Source: Hydrogenophaga sp. (GTDB taxonomy: Bacteria; Pseudomonadota; Gammaproteobacteria; Burkholderiales; Burkholderiaceae_C). From it: 64,000 nt of DNA. Under the pieces are notes generated by a model, which did no database searches, was not told the origin of the DNA, and saw only the letters and a program-made list of their open reading frames with translations. A program made the position numbers and the translations under genes. The stretch is taken from assembly GCF_025699295.1 (NCBI RefSeq), contig NZ_JAILWB010000004.1, forward strand, positions 1 to 64,000, read 5' to 3'. This document shows positions 17,922 to 26,505 of this stretch, one piece after another (positions within the stretch are counted from its first letter, which is position 1; every line of letters starts with the position of its first letter).

Positions 17922-19403
17922 TCAGTGGCCCATGAGCAGGTCGTCCGCGCCATCCTTGTCGTGCACGCCGAAACGGTCCACCAGGGTGGCGCTGGCCTCG
18001 TTCAGTCCGATGACCTCGACCTCGGTGCCCTCGCGCCGGAACCGCAGCACCGCCTTGTCCAGCGCGCTCACGGCGGTGATGTCCCAGAAGTGTGCGCGGC
18101 TCACGTCGATGCGGACCTTGTCGATCACTTCCTTGTAGTCGAAGGCGTTGGCGAAGCGCTCGGCGCTGGCGAAGAACACCTGGCCCATGATCTGGTAGCT
18201 GCGCGCACGGCCTTCGTCCTCGCTCTGCGACGTCACTCGCAGGATCCGGCCGACCTTGTGGGCGAAGAAGAAGCCCGAGAGCAGCACGCCGGTCAGAACA
18301 CCCTTGGCCAGGTCGTGCGTGGCCACGGTCATGACCACGGTGGCGAGCATGACCACGCTGGAACTCTTCGGGTGGTCGCGCAGGTTGCGGATGGAGCCCC
18401 AGTTGAAGGTGCCGATGGAGACCATGATCATCACGGCCACCAGGGCGGCCATGGGAATCTGCGCCACCCAGTCACCCAGGAACACCACCAGGATGAGCAG
18501 CACCACGCCCGCCGTGAGCGTGGACAGGCGCCCGCGCCCGCCCGACTTCACGTTGATGACCGACTGACCGATCATGGCGCAGCCCGCCATGCCACCGATG
18601 AAGCCGGTGGCGATGTTGGCCACACCCTGGCCCACGCACTCGCGGTCCTTGTTGCTCTTGGTGTCGGTCAGGTCGTCCACGATGGTCGCGGTCATCAGCG
18701 ATTCCAGCAGGCCCACCACCATCAGCGTGAGCGAGTACGGGAAGATGATGGCGAGCGTCTCCCAGTTCAGCGGGATGTCCGGGATCAGGAACACCGGCAG
18801 GCTGTCCGGCAGTTCACCCATGTCGCCCACGGTGCGGATGTCCAGATCCATCGCGATGGCGACCGCGGTGAGCACGACGATGGTCACCAGAGGGGACGGC
18901 ACCGCCTTGGTGATGTACGGCAGGCCGTAAATGATGGCGAGACCGGCCGCCGTCATGGCGTAGACGTGCCAGGTCACGTTCGTGAGCTCGGGCAGCTGGG
19001 CCATGAAGATGAGGATGGCCAGCGCGTTGACGAAACCGGTGACCACCGAGCGCGAGACGAAGCGCATGAGCGCGCCCAGCCGCACCCAGCCGGCGATCAC
19101 CTGCAGCACGCCGGTGAGCACCGTGGCCGCCAGCAGGTATTCCAGGCCGTGGTCCTTCACCAGCGTGACCATCACCAGCGCCATGGCGCCGGTGGCGGCC
19201 GAGATCATGCCAGGGCGCCCGCCCATGAAAGCGATGATGGTGGCGATGGAGAAGGAGGCGTAGAGGCCCACCTTCGGGTCCACGCCGGCGATGATGGAGA
19301 AGGCGATCGCCTCCGGAATGAGCGCGAGCGCGACGACCAGGCCGGCGAGCAGGTCGTTGCGCACGTTGGACAGCCAGTCCTGGCGAAGGGTTTGGATGGA
19401 CAT
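17922..19403 (-). CDS. SulP-family anion transporter with STAS domain
   Basis: A 493-residue membrane protein of the SLC26/SulP family. The hydrophobic domain spans about 20-390, with signatures [18 protein letters not shown] and [25 protein letters not shown], followed by a C-terminal STAS domain ([39 protein letters not shown] in segments). Family members move sulfate, bicarbonate or dicarboxylates. The company of a USP and of proton antiport and Na/Pi genes favours an ion/pH homeostasis role, but the substrate cannot be read from sequence. Start ATG 19403; the divergent antiporter starts 380 bp away. Confidence 0.9.
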   Translation of the reverse strand: MSIQTLRQDWLSNVRNDLLAGLVVALALIPEAIAFSIIAGVDPKVGLYASFSIATIIAFMGGRPGMISAATGAMALVMVTLVKDHGLEYLLAATVLTGVLQVIAGWVRLGALMRFVSRSVVTGFVNALAILIFMAQLPELTNVTWHVYAMTAAGLAIIYGLPYITKAVPSPLVTIVVLTAVAIAMDLDIRTVGDMGELPDSLPVFLIPDIPLNWETLAIIFPYSLTLMVVGLLESLMTATIVDDLTDTKSNKDRECVGQGVANIATGFIGGMAGCAMIGQSVINVKSGGRGRLSTLTAGVVLLILVVFLGDWVAQIPMAALVAVMIMVSIGTFNWGSIRNLRDHPKSSSVVMLATVVMTVATHDLAKGVLTGVLLSGFFFAHKVGRILRVTSQSEDEGRARSYQIMGQVFFASAERFANAFDYKEVIDKVRIDVSRAHFWDITAVSALDKAVLRFRREGTEVEVIGLNEASATLVDRFGVHDKDGADDLLMGH

Positions 19404-19682
19404 GGAATGAAGGCCCTCGCGGCAGGGCGAAGGCGGGACAACAGGGCGGGAAGGGATGACCAGGCAGTGCCGGTCAGGCGGGGCGCAAGGAAAGCAGCGG
19501 GGCTGCCCGGCCGGGGACTACGGTGGCGTCACCGAGCAGAAATACCCACGTGGCAGACCCCAGCCCGGGCAGGACGCCGGGGTGTGGGTGGAGGTCGCCA
19601 GGGCATGTTGCACCGCGTCATTGTATCGGCAGGGGTTCAGGCGATGCGGCCAGCAGGGCGCACGGAGCCCGGCTCGCAGGCC

Positions 19683-19696
19683 TTGACTTGGGTCAA
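19683..19696. promoter_or_regulatory. FNR/CRP-family-like palindrome
   Basis: TTGAC-TTGG-GTCAA is a perfect 5-bp inverted repeat with a 4-bp gap, the geometry of FNR/ANR boxes (TTGAT-N4-ATCAA) with C/G at the inner position. It lies 86 bp before the antiporter ATG. USP genes are often FNR targets, so oxygen-responsive control of this operon is plausible but unproven. Confidence 0.4.
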
Positions 19697-19770
19697 CCGC
19701 CTGCGCGCGCGCATCGCCGAACATGCACGCTCGCGCCGGATCGACACCGCCTCAACCTCCGCCTATCCTG

Positions 19771-19782
19771 CCCCCCCCCCCC
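19771..19782 (+). repeat. poly-C(12) tract abutting the antiporter start codon
   Basis: Twelve consecutive C residues directly before ATG 19783, in place of a Shine-Dalgarno sequence. If translation instead begins at ATG 19723 the tract is coding (proline codons), and slippage would shift the frame. Homopolymers this long are slippage-prone, in replication and in sequencing. Confidence 0.8.
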
Positions 19783-21450
19783 ATGCCCGGCCCCTTCACC
19801 GAATTCGCCGCCCTCCTGCTGGTCTGCGCACTGGCTGGCGCGGTCTTCGTGCGGCTGCGCCAGCCGGTTCTGATCGCCTACATCGTCGTGGGCATCGCGG
19901 TCGGTCCGGCCGGCCTGGGTCTTGTGACGGCGCACGACCAGATCGACCTGCTGGCGCAAGTGGGCGTGGCGGTGCTGTTGTTCGCGGTCGGTCTGAAGCT
20001 GGATCTGCACCATGTGCGCCACATCGGCCCGGTGGCGCTGGCCACCGGCCTGGGTCAGCTGACCTTCACCATCGTGATCGGATTCGCCCTGGTGCTGGCC
20101 TTGGGCAAAGGCGCGATGGAGGCCTTGTACGTGGCCGTGGCGCTGACCTTCTCCAGCACCATCATCATTGTCAAACTGCTGTCCGACAAGCGCGAACTCG
20201 ACAGCCTGCACGGTCGCATCGCGGTGGGTTTCCTGATCGTGCAGGACCTGGCGGTGGTGATCGCCATGATGACCATGAGCGCCCTGCGCAGCACCGGCGA
20301 CGCGGGCGATGGCGCCGCGGGCTGGATGGCGGTGCTGGTGTCCCTGTCGTGGCGGCTGGCGCTGGCGGCCGCGGCCCTGTACGCGCTCATGCGCTGGGTG
20401 CTGCCGGTGGTCGTGGCTTCGATGGCGCGCTCTCAGGAACTGCTGCTGGTCTTTGCCATTGCCTGGGGCGTGGCGCTGGCCGCGCTGGGCGAGTGGGCCG
20501 GCTTCAGCAAGGAGGCAGGCGCCTTCCTGGCCGGCTTCTCCCTTGCCTCCACGCCCTACCGGGAGGCCATGAACGCGCGGTTGACCGGCATCCGCGACTT
20601 CCTCCTGCTGTTTTTCTTCATCGACCTGGGCGCCCGGCTCGACTTTTCGACGCTCGGTGCCGAGGTGCTGCCGGCCATCGTGCTGTCGCTGTTCGTGTTG
20701 ATCGGCAACCCGCTGATCGTGATGGCCATCATGGGGTACATGGGTTACCGCCGGCGCACCAGCTTCATGGCCGGTCTGACCGTGGCGCAGATCAGCGAGT
20801 TCTCGATCGTGTTCGTGGCCATGGGCATCACGCTCGGGCACGTGGGCGTGCAGGCCCTGGGGCTGACCACGCTGGTGGGTCTGGTGACGATCACCGTGTC
20901 GACCTACATGATCCTTTACGCTCAGCCGCTGTACGAGCGGCTGTCACCGTGGCTGCGGATCTTCGAGCGTGATCACCCGATGCGCGAGATCGCGGCCGAG
21001 TCGCAGGGCAACACGGTGCGCAACGCCCAGGCCATCGTGTTCGGGCTGGGCCGCTATGGCAGCCGCCTGTTCGAGCAACTGCATGCCGACGGCGTGGCGG
21101 TGGTGGGCGTCGACTTCGACCCCGAGGCCGTGCGCGCGCTGCAGGGCAAGGGTCTGCCGGTGCTGTTCGGTGATGGCGAGGACCCGGACTTCCTGGAAAC
21201 CTTGCCGCTGCGGCAGGCGCGCTGGGTGATCACGACCTTTCCGCAATGGGAGTCCAACCGGGCGCTGCTGCATGCGCTGCAGGTGGTGCACTATCGCGGC
21301 AGGGTGGTGGGCGCGGTGCGCGATGCCGCCCACGGGCGCGCGCTGGCGGCCGCCGGTGTCCGCCAGGTGCTCAACCCGTTCGACGACGCGGCCGACCATG
21401 CGGCGGCGCGTCTGGCGCACGACATCCATGAACAGGAGAAGACGACATGA
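19783..21450 (+). CDS. monovalent cation:proton antiporter, KefB/YbaL type
   Basis: A 555-residue CPA2 antiporter. About 12 membrane segments (residues 5-385) include ALTFSSTIIIVKLLSDK and GRIAVGFLIVQDLAVV, the conserved Asp-bearing helix. A TrkA-N/RCK domain begins near residue 414 with AIVFGLGRYGSRLFEQL and VVGVDFDPE, which would bind NAD(H) or a nucleotide and gate the channel. Likely K+/H+ or Na+/H+ exchange. Start: ATG 19783 follows a 12-C run without a ribosome-binding site; ATG 19723 upstream is in frame and would add MHARAGSTPPQPPPILPPPP, so the true start is ambiguous. Overlaps the next gene by ATGA. Confidence 0.87.
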   Translation: MPGPFTEFAALLLVCALAGAVFVRLRQPVLIAYIVVGIAVGPAGLGLVTAHDQIDLLAQVGVAVLLFAVGLKLDLHHVRHIGPVALATGLGQLTFTIVIGFALVLALGKGAMEALYVAVALTFSSTIIIVKLLSDKRELDSLHGRIAVGFLIVQDLAVVIAMMTMSALRSTGDAGDGAAGWMAVLVSLSWRLALAAAALYALMRWVLPVVVASMARSQELLLVFAIAWGVALAALGEWAGFSKEAGAFLAGFSLASTPYREAMNARLTGIRDFLLLFFFIDLGARLDFSTLGAEVLPAIVLSLFVLIGNPLIVMAIMGYMGYRRRTSFMAGLTVAQISEFSIVFVAMGITLGHVGVQALGLTTLVGLVTITVSTYMILYAQPLYERLSPWLRIFERDHPMREIAAESQGNTVRNAQAIVFGLGRYGSRLFEQLHADGVAVVGVDFDPEAVRALQGKGLPVLFGDGEDPDFLETLPLRQARWVITTFPQWESNRALLHALQVVHYRGRVVGAVRDAAHGRALAAAGVRQVLNPFDDAADHAAARLAHDIHEQEKTT

Positions 21451-22349
21451 GCAACCGGACATCGCTGGGCCCCATCCTCGCGGCCACCGACTTCTCGGCG
21501 CCGGCCCGGCATGCTGCCGACCGCGCGGCCCGTCTGGCGCAGGAAAGCGGTGCGGCGCTGACGCTGATGCACGTGCTGCCAGGTGGCGCCTTGCAGGAAC
21601 TTCGCCAGTGGCTGGGCATGGGCCACGCGATGGAGCAGCAACTGCACGATGATGCGCAATGGCAGCTCCAGGCAGCCGTTGACGCGCTCCATGCGATCCG
21701 CCCGCTGAGCATCCGGGCGGTGCAAGCCGCCGGGGACCCGCCGCAGGAGATGGGCCGCGAGGCCGAGGCGCAGAATGCCGGCTTGCTGGTGGTGGGGGCG
21801 CGCGGCGCCGGCTTCCTGCGCCGGCTCGTGCTGGGCAGCACGGCGGAACGGCTGCTGCGCCGCACGACGCGGCCCGTCCTGGTGGTGCGGCAGATGCCGC
21901 ACGAGCCCTACCGACGTGTGCTGGTGGCGCTGGACTTCTCGCCCTGGTCGGCCCATGCCGTCACGCTGGCTCGGCAGGTGGCGCCACACGCGCGGCTGGT
22001 GCTGTTCAACGCTTACCAGGTGCCGTTCGAGTCCAAGCTGCATTACGCCGGTGTCGACGCCGCGACGATCGACCACTACCGCCAGCAGACCCGTGCGGAC
22101 GCCATCCGGCAGGTCGGCTCGCTGGCGACCGCCAGCGGCCTGCAGCCGGGCGACTGGGAGCCCTGCATCGTCGAGGGAGACGCCTCCCAGCGCGTCATCG
22201 AGTTCGAGCAGGAGAAGGATTGCGACCTGGTCGTGCTGGGCAAACACGGCCGCTCGGCCACCGAAGATCTGCTGCTGGGCAGCGTCAGCAAACACGTGCT
22301 GGCCGAAGGCAGCACCGACGTGCTGGTGTCAACGACGTGCGAGGCATGA
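21447..22349 (+). CDS. tandem-domain universal stress protein
   Basis: A 300-residue protein with two complete USP domains. Both keep the ATP-binding signature G-2x-G-9x-G-S: GARGAGFLRRLVLGS in the first and GKHGRSATEDLLLGS in the second. In KefB/antiporter operons USPs are thought to sense ATP or redox state and tune transport; that is inference here. ATGA overlaps on both sides couple it to the antiporter and the SLC13 permease. Confidence 0.9.
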   Translation: MSNRTSLGPILAATDFSAPARHAADRAARLAQESGAALTLMHVLPGGALQELRQWLGMGHAMEQQLHDDAQWQLQAAVDALHAIRPLSIRAVQAAGDPPQEMGREAEAQNAGLLVVGARGAGFLRRLVLGSTAERLLRRTTRPVLVVRQMPHEPYRRVLVALDFSPWSAHAVTLARQVAPHARLVLFNAYQVPFESKLHYAGVDAATIDHYRQQTRADAIRQVGSLATASGLQPGDWEPCIVEGDASQRVIEFEQEKDCDLVVLGKHGRSATEDLLLGSVSKHVLAEGSTDVLVSTTCEA

Positions 22350-23692
22350 CCTGGCCTGCTGCGCCGTTGCTGCGCGCGCTGGGCTGCCTGGCGGTGGCCA
22401 CGCTCGTTTATGGCAACGCACCGCAGCCGGAGGCGCTGCGCACCGGGCTGGCGCTGTTCGTGCTGATCGGTGGGCTGTGGATGACGCAGGCCCTGCACCT
22501 GAGCGTCACCGCCTTGCTCGTGCCCTTGCTGGCCACGCTCACTGGGCTGATGGACCTGCGCGTGGCGCTGGCATCGTTCGCGCACCCCATCCTCTTCCTC
22601 TTCCTTGGTGGCTTTGCGCTCGCGGCGGCCTTGCGGCAGCAGGGGCTGGACCGCGCACTGGCGGTGGCCGTTCTGCGCCTGGCCGCGGGCCGGCGCGCCG
22701 CCGCGGTGGCGATGCTGTTTGGCCTGACGGCCCTGCTGTCGATGTGGATCAGCAACACGGCCACCGCCGCGATGATGCTGCCGCTGGCGATGGGTCTGAT
22801 GCGCGAGGGAGACGGCGTGCGCGAGCGCAGCTTTGTGCTGCTGGGCGTGGCCTACAGCGCGAGCATTGGTGGCATCGGCACCCTGGTGGGCAGTCCGCCC
22901 AATGCCATCGCGGCGGCGCAGGCCGGCCTGGGCTTTGCCGAGTGGATGCGCATCGGCGTGCCCCTGGTGGTGGTGTTGCTGCCCTTGATGGTGGGGGTGC
23001 TGTTCCTGCTGCTGCGCCCGCGGCTGGGCGGGCGGGAGCCCGCGCCTGCCGGGCCCATGCCTGCCGAGCCGTGGACCCGCCTGCAGCGCATCACGCTGCT
23101 GGTGTTCGGCCTCACGGCCGCGGGCTGGATCGGTGCTGTGCCACTGGGCCGCGCGCTGGGCGTCTCGGCCGATGTCGACAGTGTCGTCGCGGTGGTTGCC
23201 ATCGTGGCGCTGGTGGCCAGCGGCGCCATCAACTGGCCGCAGATCGAGCAGCGCACGCAGTGGGGCGTGCTGCTGCTGTTTGGCGGCGGGCTGGCGCTGA
23301 GTGAAGTCATGGGCAGCAGCGGTGCGAGCCGCTTCCTGGCCGGCGCGCTGACCGACACCTTGCAGGGTGCGCCAACGGTGCTCTTGCTGCTGGGCGTGGT
23401 GGCCTTCGTGGTGTTCCTGACCGAGCTGGTGAGCAACACCGCCTCGGCGGCACTGCTGGTGCCCATCTTCCTCGGGGTGGCCGCCACGCTGGGATTGCCG
23501 CCGTCGCTGTTTGCCGCGGCCATTGCGGTATCGGCTTCCTGTGCCTTCATGTTGCCGGTGGCCACGCCACCGAACGCGCTCGTCTACGCCACGGAGCAAG
23601 TGACGCAGGCCACGATGATGCGCTGTGGCCTGGTGCTGAACCTGGTCTGCATCGCGGTGATCACCGCACTGGCCACCGGGTTCCTGGCATGA
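22346..23692 (+). CDS. SLC13/DASS-family anion permease
   Basis: A 448-residue membrane protein with about 11-12 hydrophobic segments. Two inverted-repeat SNT/SNTAS-type motifs (WISNTATAAMMLPLAMGL and LVSNTASAALLVPIFLGVA) and GGIGTLVGSPPNAIAA are the DASS family fingerprints that form the Na+ and carboxylate or sulfate sites. It may carry sulfate, dicarboxylates or citrate; substrate not resolved. Translationally coupled to the USP and the Na/Pi genes by 4-bp overlaps. Confidence 0.88.
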   Translation: MTWPAAPLLRALGCLAVATLVYGNAPQPEALRTGLALFVLIGGLWMTQALHLSVTALLVPLLATLTGLMDLRVALASFAHPILFLFLGGFALAAALRQQGLDRALAVAVLRLAAGRRAAAVAMLFGLTALLSMWISNTATAAMMLPLAMGLMREGDGVRERSFVLLGVAYSASIGGIGTLVGSPPNAIAAAQAGLGFAEWMRIGVPLVVVLLPLMVGVLFLLLRPRLGGREPAPAGPMPAEPWTRLQRITLLVFGLTAAGWIGAVPLGRALGVSADVDSVVAVVAIVALVASGAINWPQIEQRTQWGVLLLFGGGLALSEVMGSSGASRFLAGALTDTLQGAPTVLLLLGVVAFVVFLTELVSNTASAALLVPIFLGVAATLGLPPSLFAAAIAVSASCAFMLPVATPPNALVYATEQVTQATMMRCGLVLNLVCIAVITALATGFLA

Positions 23693-25284
23693 GCACCCTC
23701 CATACGCTTGGGCTGATGGCGGGCGGGCTGGGCCTGTTCCTGCTGGGCATGGGGCTGATGACCGATGGCCTGAGGCTGGCGGCCGGCCCTGCCTTGCACC
23801 GCATCCTGGCGGGTGCCACGCGCACCCGCATGCAGGCACTGGGTGCGGGTGCGCTGGTGACGACACTCGTGCAGTCGTCGAGCGCGGTCACCGTGGCCAC
23901 GATCGGCTTTGTCAACGCCGGTCTGCTGGCGCTCGGGCCGGCCCTGTGGGTGCTGTTTGGCGCCAACGTCGGCACTACCATGACCGGCTGGATCGTGGCG
24001 CTGGTGGGCTTGAAGTTCAAGGTGGAGGCACTGGCCATGCCCCTGGTGGGGCTGGGTGTCCTGTTGCGCCTGACCGGCGAGGGCCGGCGGCGCGGCGCCC
24101 TCGGCACCGCGCTGGCCGGCTTCGGCCTGCTGTTCATGGGCATCGCCCTGCTGCAGGAGGCCTTTGGCGGCTTCGCCGGGCAGCTCAGCCTGCCGCAGGG
24201 GGACGGTGCGGCAACCGTGCTGACGCAACTGGCCATCGGTGTGCTGATGACGGTGCTGATGCAGTCGTCCAGCGCGGCCATGGCGATAACGCTCACCGCG
24301 GCGCAGGGCGGGCTGCTCGACATGCAAGGGGCGGCGGCGGTGGTCATCGGCGCCAACATCGGCACCACCGTGACGGCGGTGCTCGCCGCCATCGGTGCCA
24401 CGCCGAACGCACGGCGTGCCGCCGTGGCCCATGTGGTCTTCAACCTGCTCACGGGCACCGTGGCTCTGCTGCTGCTGCCCTGGATCATGGGTGTGCTGGG
24501 CCAGGCCCGCGAGGCCCTCGACCTGCCGCCCGACCCGGCCGCCAAGCTGGCGCTGTTCCACACCGCCTTCAACGTGCTGGGCGTGCTGTTGATCTGGCCA
24601 CTGGCCGAGCCTTTGACCCGCTGGCTCCTGCGGCGCTTCCGTGCCCGCGAGGAAGACGAAGCCCAACCCCGCTTTCTGGACGACAACGTGCTCGCGGTGC
24701 CGACCCTGGCGCTGGATGCGCTCGAACAGGAGGTGGCGCGAACCGGGCAGGTGGCGCACCGCATGACCCGGGCGGTGCTGGCAGGCGCGGACCCGGCGGC
24801 GGCGGCCCGCGACCAGGCCGTCGTGGCGGGGCTCGATGCGGCGATCGAGCGCTTTGTGGAACGGCTGCGGCGCACCGCCATGTCGCAGGCGTCCAGCGCC
24901 CGGTTGGCCCAGCTGCTGCGCGTGCAGCGCTACCACGAGACCTGCGCGGAGCAGGCGCAGCTGGCCGCGGCCTTGCCGTTGCCTCCCCTTGCCGACCCGC
25001 CGCTGGTGGATGCCCACCTGGCGTTTGCCGGTGCCGCCCGGGCGTTGCTGGACCGCAGCGAGCCGGCGCTCGCGGCACCGGACCTCGAAGCCCTGGACGC
25101 GGACACGCGCGCCATGCATGCCCGCTACGAGGACCTGAAGGCCGCCCTGCTGACGTCGGGCGCCGCCGCGCGCCTGGCTTTGCCCGAGATGGAGCGCATG
25201 CTGCGGCGATTCAGCGCGTTGCGCCGCGCTGTCCAGCAAGCCGCCAAGGCCCGGCAGCGGATCGGTGCCGGGCGCGTGGCCTGA
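23689..25284 (+). CDS. Na/Pi cotransporter family protein (NptA-like, PhoU-like tail)
   Basis: A 531-residue protein. The membrane domain (residues 1-300) has the repeated QSSSA motifs (TLVQSSSAVTVATIGF and VLMQSSSAAMAITLTAA) and GANVGTTMTGW / GANIGTTVTAVLA. These are diagnostic of type II Na+/phosphate cotransporters (SLC34/NptA). The C-terminal 220 residues are soluble and helical, PhoU-like, often regulatory. Last gene of the antiporter operon. It brings phosphate (and potentially arsenate) movement next to the arsenic operon that starts 135 bp further on. Confidence 0.9.
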   Translation: MSTLHTLGLMAGGLGLFLLGMGLMTDGLRLAAGPALHRILAGATRTRMQALGAGALVTTLVQSSSAVTVATIGFVNAGLLALGPALWVLFGANVGTTMTGWIVALVGLKFKVEALAMPLVGLGVLLRLTGEGRRRGALGTALAGFGLLFMGIALLQEAFGGFAGQLSLPQGDGAATVLTQLAIGVLMTVLMQSSSAAMAITLTAAQGGLLDMQGAAAVVIGANIGTTVTAVLAAIGATPNARRAAVAHVVFNLLTGTVALLLLPWIMGVLGQAREALDLPPDPAAKLALFHTAFNVLGVLLIWPLAEPLTRWLLRRFRAREEDEAQPRFLDDNVLAVPTLALDALEQEVARTGQVAHRMTRAVLAGADPAAAARDQAVVAGLDAAIERFVERLRRTAMSQASSARLAQLLRVQRYHETCAEQAQLAAALPLPPLADPPLVDAHLAFAGAARALLDRSEPALAAPDLEALDADTRAMHARYEDLKAALLTSGAAARLALPEMERMLRRFSALRRAVQQAAKARQRIGAGRVA

Positions 25285-25338
25285 AAGGAGGCGCCCGGCC
25301 TGCTGCCTTGACCCCGGGGTCGCCGGGTGCTTCCGGGC

Positions 25339-25358
25339 CGTGTCATATCCCTGACACG
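25339..25358. promoter_or_regulatory. inverted repeat / Pho-box-like element before the ars operon
   Basis: CGTGTCA-TATCCC-TGACACG is a perfect 7-bp inverted repeat. Read as direct half-sites it is GTGTCAT-ATCC-CTGACAC (25340-25357), two mismatches from the paired CTGTCAT/CTGTCAC pattern of a Pho box. Which reading is biological cannot be settled by eye. It lies 15 bp upstream of the ArsR-type operator. Confidence 0.45.
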
Positions 25359-25372
25359 TATCCATGAGATAG

Positions 25373-25388
25373 TTCAACACTTGTTGAA
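25373..25388. promoter_or_regulatory. ArsR-type operator of the main ars operon
   Basis: TTCAACA-CT-TGTTGAA is a perfect 7-bp palindrome 32 bp upstream of the first ars gene. It has the TTCAA...TTGAA form of known ArsR binding sites, so repression by the operon's own ArsR (27759-28085) relieved by arsenite is likely. It differs from the operators of the arsR1/arsO locus, implying separate control. Confidence 0.7.
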
Positions 25389-25419
25389 TCATTGCAATGA
25401 CTTCGGAACGGAGCAAAAC

Positions 25420-26463
25420 ATGAAGGTGGGCATCAACGGCATGGGCCGCATGGGACGACTGGCGCTGCGCGCCGCCATGGGGGCCGTCGAGCGGCAGGAC
25501 GACGACCCGCGCGCGGGCAACCGACTGGAGGTGGTGCACCTCAACGAGATCAAGGGCGGGGCAGCTGCCACCGCGCACCTGCTGGCCTTCGACAGCGTGC
25601 AGGGCCGCTGGCGCGCGGACATCGCCGCCGAGGGCGAGGACAGTGTGCGCATCGGCCAGCGCCGCATGGGCTTCAGCGCGCACGCCGCGCCTGGCGACAT
25701 TCCCTGGGGCGATCTGGGTGTGGACCTGGTGCTGGAGTGCACCGGCAAGTTCCTCACGCCCGAAACCATCCAGGGACATCTGGACCGGGGCGCGAAGCGC
25801 GTGATCGTCGCCGCGCCGGTGAAGGTGGGCGATGTGCTCAACATCGTCGTGGGCGTGAACCACACGCAGTACGACCCCACGCGCGACCGCATCGTCACCG
25901 CCGCGTCCTGCACCACCAACTGCCTCGCCCCAGTGGTGCAGGTGGTGCACGAGGCGATCGGCATCCGCCATGGCCAGATCACCACCCTGCACAACCCGAC
26001 CAACACCAACCTGGTGGTGGACGCGCCGCACAAGGACCTGCGCCGCGCCCGCAGCGCGCTCACGAACTTGGCGCCCACCACCACCGGCAGCGCGACCGCG
26101 ATCGCGCTGATCTACCCCGAACTCAAGGGCAAGCTCAACGGCCACGCGGTGCGCGTGCCGGCGCTCAACGCGTCGCTGACCGATTGCGTGTTCGAACTCA
26201 AGCGCGAGACCACGGCCGAGGAGGTGAACGCGCTGTTCGCCCATGCGGCAAAGGGCTCGCTGGCCGGCATCCTGGGCTATGAGACGCGGCCGCTGGTCAG
26301 CGCCGACTACGCACGCGACACACGCAGTTCCATCGTGGACGCGCTCTCGACCCTGGTGACCGATGGCACGCTGCTCAAGGTCTACGCCTGGTACGACAAC
26401 GAGATGGGCTACGCCTGCCGCATGGTCGACCTGGCCTGCCACATGGAAAGCCTCGGCGTCTGA
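25420..26463 (+). CDS. ArsJ-associated glyceraldehyde-3-phosphate dehydrogenase
   Basis: A 347-residue GAPDH. The NAD-binding N-terminus is [15 protein letters not shown]; catalytic Cys lies in [11 protein letters not shown]; the C-terminal [15 protein letters not shown] is diagnostic. Being the first gene of an ars operon and immediately upstream of arsJ, it is the arsenate-resistance paralogue: it makes 1-arseno-3-phosphoglycerate from glyceraldehyde-3-phosphate and arsenate, which ArsJ exports. The insert [21 protein letters not shown] differs from the housekeeping glycolytic form. GGAACGGAGC precedes ATG 25420. Confidence 0.9.
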   Translation: MKVGINGMGRMGRLALRAAMGAVERQDDDPRAGNRLEVVHLNEIKGGAAATAHLLAFDSVQGRWRADIAAEGEDSVRIGQRRMGFSAHAAPGDIPWGDLGVDLVLECTGKFLTPETIQGHLDRGAKRVIVAAPVKVGDVLNIVVGVNHTQYDPTRDRIVTAASCTTNCLAPVVQVVHEAIGIRHGQITTLHNPTNTNLVVDAPHKDLRRARSALTNLAPTTTGSATAIALIYPELKGKLNGHAVRVPALNASLTDCVFELKRETTAEEVNALFAHAAKGSLAGILGYETRPLVSADYARDTRSSIVDALSTLVTDGTLLKVYAWYDNEMGYACRMVDLACHMESLGV

Positions 26464-26470
26464 CACCACC

Positions 26471-26492
26471 GTTCGGGCTGAGCCTGTCGAAG
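26471..26492 (+). repeat. solo arm of the REP-like palindrome
   Basis: GTTCGGGCTGAGCCTGTCGA followed by AG matches the left arm of the element in uvrD (3961-3982) at 20 of 22 bases. It sits in the 42-bp gap between the ars GAPDH and arsJ, without a partner arm. Confidence 0.7.
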
Positions 26493-26505
26493 CCCTCGCA
26501 CACAC

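Larger units (their letters stand above)
19404..19782. other. divergent regulatory region, no gene
   Basis: A 379-bp gap between the divergent SulP and antiporter genes. It contains an FNR-like palindrome (19683-19696) and a 12-C run (19771-19782). A short palindrome GGTGGCGTCACC lies near 19522-19533. No coding sequence with family resemblance is seen on either strand. Confidence 0.6.

Noticed and set aside
17895..20972. 1,025-codon plus-strand open frame
   Set aside because: It is antisense to the SulP gene and frame-shifted against the antiporter; the translated sequence has no domain and changes composition at the gene borders.
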